From: Cololabis saira
Lineage: Eukaryota; Chordata; Actinopteri; Beloniformes; Belonidae
NCBI RefSeq assembly: GCF_033807715.1
Contig: NC_084601.1
Span: 19,672,129-19,736,128, forward strand
Direction: 5' to 3'
DNA length: 64,000 nucleotides
Part shown: one piece after another, positions 62,901 through 64,000 of the stretch
Layout of the letters: each line of letters opens with the position of its first letter
Numbering within the stretch: position 1 is the stretch's first letter
Translations under genes and position numbers: made by a program
Notes under the pieces: model-generated
The model's input: only the letters and a program-made list of their open reading frames with translations
What the model was told of the DNA's origin: nothing
Database searches by the model: none

Positions 62901-63880
62901 AAGTTTTGATCCTGCTAACTAGGCAGGAGTTCCAAAAACAGGGTTTATTACCACAAAACCAAAAGCGCTGCTTAGCAGGATCAAAACTTGGACCAGGATC
63001 ATGAACGAAAAACCTGACGAGGAGACCATGGAGGGAGCAAACAGTACGGACCGACAGGGAGCAGGCAAAGACCAGACTAGATATACACAGGGGATAACGG
63101 GACACAGGTGCAAACAATCAGGGCAGATGGAAAACAGGTGGGGCAGAACAGAAAACACAAACTGGGGGAAATGTCAAACCCTGACAATTAAACTATAAGA
63201 TTCTTATCATCAGGCATCAAATGTTACATTTGACTGTTTCTTTACTTGTTCTCTGTACTGCATCTAAAGTTTCAAAATGTAAAACCTGCTATGGGATCAA
63301 ATTTACATACTGTTATCATTTTGGAAATATAATAACAGGAATGATGTGAAACCAGTAACCAAGTGATTTTTCAGCTGACTATGGGATTTCTGTATTTAGA
63401 AAAATGTGTAAAATTAAAAATACGATTTACATTGTTTTGGTAGTTATTTGCACTTTTTAGCAAATTATTTAGTTAGTATGGACTTGTAACATACATATTA
63501 TTAAAGATTGGCTTATATGGGTTGTTTTGATGCATAGCAAATAAAAATACTCCATAAAATGGCAGTAGGCTATAGCATGCAAAAATGTAAAAATATGCTT
63601 AGGCAGATTTGCTCTATGGTAGGTCGTAAAGGGGATGTTATACACAAAATAAGTGCAAACGTGAGGAAATACGAGACATGAAAACGGTGTTACTCCATGT
63701 GTTAAACATTGTTTTCTATGTGTGTGTACACACTGACGGTATCCAACCTTTGGGTTGATCACCAAATAGGTGACCACTTTATGTTCTTTCAGGTATGAAT
63801 CTCTGCTCTGGCCGTCTCCAGGCTCCACTTTGTATGAACCTTTCAAATACTCCAGCGTCACTGAAGAGATGTGGACCCTC
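29813..63880 (-). CDS. adcy2: Adenylyl cyclase type 2 (partial; 17 3' exons)
   Basis: Membrane-bound enzyme that converts ATP to cyclic AMP and pyrophosphate at the plasma membrane. AC2 is stimulated by Gs-alpha and, conditionally, by G beta-gamma and protein kinase C. Seventeen GT-AG exons join in frame into 674 residues and a stop; mammalian AC2 has about 1090, so some 415 N-terminal residues lie beyond 64000. Order: end of C1a (1-40), C1b linker (45-167), TM7-TM8 (about 175-228), TM9 (about 253-275), extracellular loop with sequons N296 and N299, TM10-TM12 (about 317-406), C2a (about 435-665). Adenine and catalytic contacts of AC2 are all seen: K522 in KIKTIG, D602 in PQYDIW, N609, R613 and K649 in [24 protein letters not shown] favours AC2 over AC4 or AC7. 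The a/b duplicate cannot be decided. Confidence 0.95.
30023..30861. mobile_element. 839-bp TIR element filling the last adcy2 intron
   Basis: Inverted ends CAACCCAGTCTCACAT and, from the other strand, CAACCCAGTGTCACAT, matching over about 34 bases. Exact 8-bp duplication TATGTGAC (30015-30022 and 30862-30869). It lies in the 934-bp intron between w16 and w17. Without it and one duplication copy the intron would be 87 bp. Non-coding interior with short palindromes (ggccgtgatatatacacggcc). Confidence 0.85.
30900..31024 (-). CDS. adcy2: adcy2 exon w16 (C2a catalytic residues)
   Basis: [20 protein letters not shown] then [21 protein letters not shown]. Contains Asp, Asn and Arg that hold adenine and stabilise the transition state. 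Confidence 0.97.
31153..31267 (-). CDS. adcy2: adcy2 exon w15 (C2a)
   Basis: Begins [20 protein letters not shown], ends [12 protein letters not shown] plus one base. This stretch separates AC2 from AC4 and AC7. Confidence 0.96.
31268..32189. other. adcy2 intron, no recognised feature
   Basis: Part of the w14-w15 intron. AT-rich, no element ends recognised. Confidence 0.45.
32190..32860 (+). pseudogene. Decayed Tc1-type transposase, antisense to adcy2
   Basis: Across several plus-strand frames: [20 protein letters not shown] then [16 protein letters not shown], later [10 protein letters not shown] in place of DNDPKHT, and a trace of SPDLNP-type sequence. Multiple stops and frameshifts. A fossil of a different Tc1 family from the one at 11 kb. 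Confidence 0.8.
32913..33281. mobile_element. 369-bp Tc1-type MITE
   Basis: Inverted ends CAGTGGGTACAGAAAGTATT and, from the other strand, CAGTGGGTACGGAAAGTATT, flanked by TA on both sides (32911-32912, 33282-33283). An internally deleted Tc1/mariner derivative without coding sequence. Confidence 0.88.
33645..33752 (-). CDS. adcy2: adcy2 exon w14 (C2a, adenine-contact Lys)
   Basis: 36 codons, [20 protein letters not shown] then [16 protein letters not shown]. The Lys of KTIG is the AC2 adenine contact. The C-terminal part differs from the QEHA region of mammalian AC2. Confidence 0.95.
33933..34079 (-). CDS. adcy2: adcy2 exon w13 (C2a)
   Basis: 49 codons, [20 protein letters not shown] through [11 protein letters not shown], the first beta strands and helix of C2a. 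Confidence 0.97.
34080..35324. other. adcy2 intron, no recognised feature
   Basis: First part of the w12-w13 intron. Frames are short and no element ends were seen. Confidence 0.45.
35325..35812 (+). repeat. Interspersed repeat family X, copy 2
   Basis: Longer relative of 20465-20945: aaggccccattgtatctgta, gggcgtggcctaatggctca and a 3' end gcgagggcccgttcatcgat, a phrase frequent in fish genomes. Class unknown. Confidence 0.6.
35813..37479. other. adcy2 intron, no recognised feature
   Basis: AT-rich intron sequence without recognisable repeats or coding potential. Confidence 0.4.
37480..37735 (+). repeat. Common teleost LINE-associated repeat
   Basis: Contains ctccctagagaggtgtccaa, cacctcaacaggctccactc and gtcatcaccatagatgacgg in the order seen in a very abundant fish interspersed repeat. 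It ends 74 bases from exon w12. Confidence 0.55.
37810..37968 (-). CDS. adcy2: adcy2 exon w12 (start of C2)
   Basis: 53 codons with [20 protein letters not shown] and [19 protein letters not shown], the helical linker into C2a. Confidence 0.96.
38194..38943. mobile_element. 750-bp hAT-type element with 8-bp TSD (AGCACACC)
   Basis: Ends CAGTACTGGAGTTG and CAACTCGAGTACTG; exact duplication AGCACACC at 38186-38193 and 38944-38951. Inside, about 38348-38445 and 38500-38575 form a second inverted repeat (tcacctgtttcaagtaaatt against its complement), so a fold-back MITE seems to sit inside the hAT element. Next to both ends lie runs of ggggggatgg and its complement. Non-coding. Confidence 0.85.
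38952..41171. other. adcy2 intron, no recognised feature
   Basis: Remainder of the w11-w12 intron. Frames near 39223 and 39965 are short and without domains. Confidence 0.4.
41172..41256 (-). CDS. adcy2: adcy2 exon w11 (TM12)
   Basis: Completes Arg, then [20 protein letters not shown] and [10 protein letters not shown]12. Donor GTGAGT. Confidence 0.94.
41830..42480 (-). pseudogene. Strongly decayed Tc1-like transposon
   Basis: The plus strand shows gacagatggcctcacattta, tgctgtgtctgggttgatgt and ctccacttttgcctcatctg. These are spaced as in the antisense of a Tc1 transposase gene (the last block is the WTDETK region). No frame survives. Confidence 0.5.
42485..42985. other. adcy2 intron, no recognised feature
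   Basis: Part of the w10-w11 intron with no repeats or coding potential recognised. Confidence 0.4.
42988..43036. repeat. (TG)n array next to the exon w10 donor
   Basis: On the gene strand the intron reads GTAATGG and then CACACACA with one atgcat interruption. The CA tract starts about seven bases inside the intron. Confidence 0.95.
43043..43227 (-). CDS. adcy2: adcy2 exon w10 (TM10-TM11)
   Basis: Encodes [20 protein letters not shown] and [16 protein letters not shown]. Donor GTAATGG is followed directly by a long CA-repeat in the intron. Confidence 0.95.
43228..44301. other. adcy2 intron w9-w10, no recognised feature
   Basis: A plus-strand frame (43358-43732) is Lys- and Asn-rich with no domain and is probably chance. 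No elements recognised. Confidence 0.4.
44302..44424 (-). CDS. adcy2: adcy2 exon w9 (glycosylated extracellular loop)
   Basis: 41 codons of poorly conserved loop with overlapping sequons NLT and NDT (N296, N299), the usual N-glycosylation position between TM9 and TM10 of mammalian cyclases. Ends NKFYLP. Donor GTAAGT. Confidence 0.9.
44954..45094 (-). CDS. adcy2: adcy2 exon w8 (TM9)
   Basis: 47 codons with [20 protein letters not shown] then AVFNM (TM9). A CAGCAG repeat at the acceptor leaves a three-base ambiguity (start at 45094 or 45091). Confidence 0.92.
45095..45944. other. adcy2 intron, no recognised feature
   Basis: First part of the 8.0-kb w7-w8 intron on the gene's 3' side. Nothing recognised. 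Confidence 0.4.
45945..47160 (-). pseudogene. Decayed Tc1/mariner-like transposon
   Basis: The plus strand shows in order aagtaagtgcacccttggag, gtccttttggaaagcagggg, tttgccatggac, atgaacagagatgtcttcag, tcttggattctgcatcgtgt and gactcatcctggctggatt. This order is familiar from antisense copies of a fish transposase gene. Frames are all broken. Superfamily by recognition only. Confidence 0.45.
47165..48579. other. adcy2 intron, no recognised feature
   Basis: Frames are short on both strands; no element ends found. Confidence 0.4.
48580..49139. mobile_element. 560-bp TIR element (GGCCTGATTTACTAA)
   Basis: Ends GGCCTGATTTACTAA and, from the other strand, GGCCCGATTTACTAA; CAAAG flanks both sides (48575-48579, 49140-49144). 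Subterminal parts carry several gcgca/acgcaa words. Non-coding. Its ends resemble those of the element at 56574. Confidence 0.7.
49145..50029. other. adcy2 intron with a MITE end fragment
   Basis: 49395-49458 (aacatctcaaatatgcagga and on to gcgtccgatacc) is one end of the MITE found complete at 56881-57097. The rest is unassigned. Confidence 0.4.
50030..50195 (-). repeat. tRNA-derived SINE-like repeat
   Basis: The minus strand starts with a degenerate tRNA-like head (box B-like gtttcaagtccca) followed by cgtcatccccattctctctc and a tail in the order of an abundant fish SINE-like repeat. Decayed copy. Confidence 0.5.
50200..51539. other. adcy2 intron, no recognised feature
   Basis: No element ends or coding potential recognised. 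Confidence 0.4.
52007..52920 (+). mobile_element. 914-bp hAT element (inner) with TSD CCGGTTTG
   Basis: Ends CAGTGGTGGACAGTAACGG and, from the other strand, CAGAGGTGGACAGAGTACTC; exact 8-bp duplication CCGGTTTG (51999-52006, 52921-52928). Subterminal regions carry many tacttgagta-type words on both sides. It keeps the first part of a hAT transposase gene (52295-52576), so it is an internally deleted copy of an autonomous element. Confidence 0.88.
52295..52576 (+). pseudogene. hAT transposase N-terminal remnant
   Basis: A 93-codon frame. The likely native start is the internal ATGGCTACGCCTGCG (52399). It has an acidic Ser/Glu-rich stretch followed by [16 protein letters not shown], the lead-in to the BED zinc finger in fish hAT transposases. 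The sequence leaves the family at GTDKPQ, where the deletion begins. Confidence 0.6.
53116..53200 (-). CDS. adcy2: adcy2 exon w7 (TM8)
   Basis: Encodes [20 protein letters not shown] and [10 protein letters not shown]8. Donor GTGAGT. The next intron is the longest in the window (8.0 kb). Confidence 0.94.
53201..53841. other. adcy2 intron w6-w7, no recognised feature
   Basis: No repeats or coding potential recognised. Confidence 0.45.
53842..53939 (-). CDS. adcy2: adcy2 exon w6 (TM7)
   Basis: Encodes [20 protein letters not shown] and [12 protein letters not shown]; the hydrophobic part is TM7. Donor GTAAGT. Confidence 0.95.
54220..54289 (-). CDS. adcy2: adcy2 exon w5
   Basis: Encodes [20 protein letters not shown] then EKE, just before TM7. 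Acceptor tctgcag, donor GTAGGC. Confidence 0.93.
54290..55554. other. adcy2 intron w4-w5
   Basis: 54780-54865 (gtcgtacatctccacaagga, then cagggatcaataaagttttg) looks like the end of a common fish repeat. Otherwise nothing recognised. Confidence 0.4.
55555..55635 (-). CDS. adcy2: adcy2 exon w4
   Basis: Encodes [20 protein letters not shown] and DGINSQ. The acceptor is cgag before ATCC. A later CAG (before AGGAGG) would break the frame with w3, so the earlier site was chosen. Confidence 0.9.
55787..55827 (-). CDS. adcy2: adcy2 exon w3 (41-nt small exon)
   Basis: [13 protein letters not shown] plus two bases. Flanked by introns of only 87 and 151 bases. Confidence 0.92.
55915..56091 (-). CDS. 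adcy2: adcy2 exon w2 (C1b linker)
   Basis: 59 codons, phase 0 on both sides; begins [10 protein letters not shown] and contains [20 protein letters not shown]. Mammalian AC2 has PFAHL where this has PFANL. Confidence 0.94.
56881..57097. mobile_element. 217-bp MITE nested in the 2.2-kb element
   Basis: Ends GGTGTCGGACTCCAGTCCTC and, degraded on the right, tgggattcagtttgacacc. The inner inverted pair is gttttagatgtttccctgc and gaaacatctaaaacatgc. A fragment of the same family lies at 49395-49458. Confidence 0.7.
58214..58294. repeat. 48-bp tandem duplication
   Basis: ccagctgatggtccagtct recurs at 58214 and 58262 with agtcc(c/t)ggaccag after it. Confidence 0.85.
58826..59524 (+). mobile_element. 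699-bp THAP-type transposon remnant
   Basis: Ends AATTGACCCTTTCTCAGCC and, from the other strand, AATTGACCCTTTGTCAAGCC. AGGTT follows the right end and lies just before the left end, perhaps a decayed duplication. A frame inside (59185-59358) resembles a THAP domain, so the parent is of P-element or Kolobok type. Internally deleted. Confidence 0.65.
59185..59358 (+). pseudogene. THAP-domain remnant
   Basis: 57 codons: [20 protein letters not shown], then [20 protein letters not shown]. The [10 protein letters not shown] block and a CxWG-like start recall the C2CH THAP zinc finger, but the second Cys appears as Phe (GTF) and the His is absent. Then a stop. Confidence 0.55.
59530..62698. other. 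adcy2 intron, no recognised feature
   Basis: The 7.7-kb w1-w2 intron. No element ends or domains were recognised in this part. Frames on both strands are short. Confidence 0.4.
62704..63186. mobile_element. 483-bp palindrome of two half LTR-like sequences
   Basis: Left arm 62704-62916 and right arm 62974-63186 are both 213 bp and are inverted copies with about ten mismatches. The 57-bp spacer continues the right-arm copy. Both outer ends read TGTCAGGGTTTGACATTTCC. ATTAA lies outside both ends (62699-62703, 63187-63191). Each arm corresponds to the 5' part of the LTR-like element at 10635-10966, including the TATA-like word. Confidence 0.85.
63192..63747. other. adcy2 intron next to exon w1
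   Basis: AT-rich, no feature recognised. Confidence 0.4.
63748..63880 (-). CDS. adcy2: adcy2 exon w1 (end of C1a)
   Basis: Starts with one base completing a codon, then [20 protein letters not shown] and ends VTYLVINPK. Acceptor tctccag, donor GTTGGA (weak but GT). This is the end of the first catalytic domain. Confidence 0.93.
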
Positions 63881-64000
63881 CTGGAGACAAATAAGACGAC
63901 ACATAATGAGAGGTGAAGACCTTGTGTCATTGTGCTACTGAAAGCTCTGTCACACACATTATTTGCTTTCCAACCGCCCCGGCCTGCTGTCCTCCCTTTC

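Overview
The window is genomic DNA of a ray-finned (teleost) fish. The evidence is a vertebrate-type gene made of short exons with GT-AG introns, one intact and several decayed Tc1 transposons, hAT, PIF/Harbinger and THAP-domain elements, L2/Rex1-like and L1/Tx1-like LINE fragments, many short inverted-repeat elements and very long (TA)n, (CA)n and (CATA)n arrays. The species cannot be named from the sequence.

Only one host gene is convincing: the 3' two thirds of an adenylyl cyclase of the AC2 type (adcy2) on the minus strand. Seventeen exons (29813 to 63880) join in frame into 674 codons plus a stop. They cover the end of the first catalytic half (C1a), the C1b linker, membrane segments 7-12 with a glycosylated extracellular loop, and the whole C2a catalytic domain. 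The 5' exons (about 415 residues by comparison with mammalian AC2) lie beyond 64000. The C2a nucleotide-binding residues are all present. Two motifs linked in mammalian AC2 to stimulation by G-protein beta-gamma subunits are altered.

Region by region: 1-7.2 kb is a nest of short elements in and around a CpG-rich stretch (2.7-5.0 kb), including four copies of one GC-rich palindromic element with 3-bp TNA target duplications. 7.2-10.6 kb is LINE debris. 10.6-14.4 kb is a layered pile: an L2-like LINE tail, a 332-bp LTR-like element inserted into it, then a Tc1 element with an intact 340-residue transposase, itself split by a 1.9-kb poly(A)-tailed GC-rich non-coding insertion. 14.6-17.9 kb holds an L2-like LINE, a 1.6-kb hAT element and Harbinger debris. 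18-29.8 kb is intergenic and contains a 1.9-kb fold-back element (24.8-26.7 kb) whose arms each carry promoter-like sequence and the start of an open reading frame. From 29.8 kb to the end is adcy2, with introns loaded with elements. Several have exact 8-bp target duplications, and one fills nine tenths of the last intron. A perfectly symmetrical 483-bp palindrome made from two half LTR-like sequences sits at 62.7-63.2 kb.

The most unusual items are the fold-back element with paired promoter/first-exon arms, the LTR-derived palindrome that nevertheless has a 5-bp target duplication, the 1.9-kb GC-rich retro-inserted RNA, and the altered beta-gamma motifs of adcy2. Element boundaries come from reading inverted ends and target duplications by eye. 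Family names are by recognition and were not searched.
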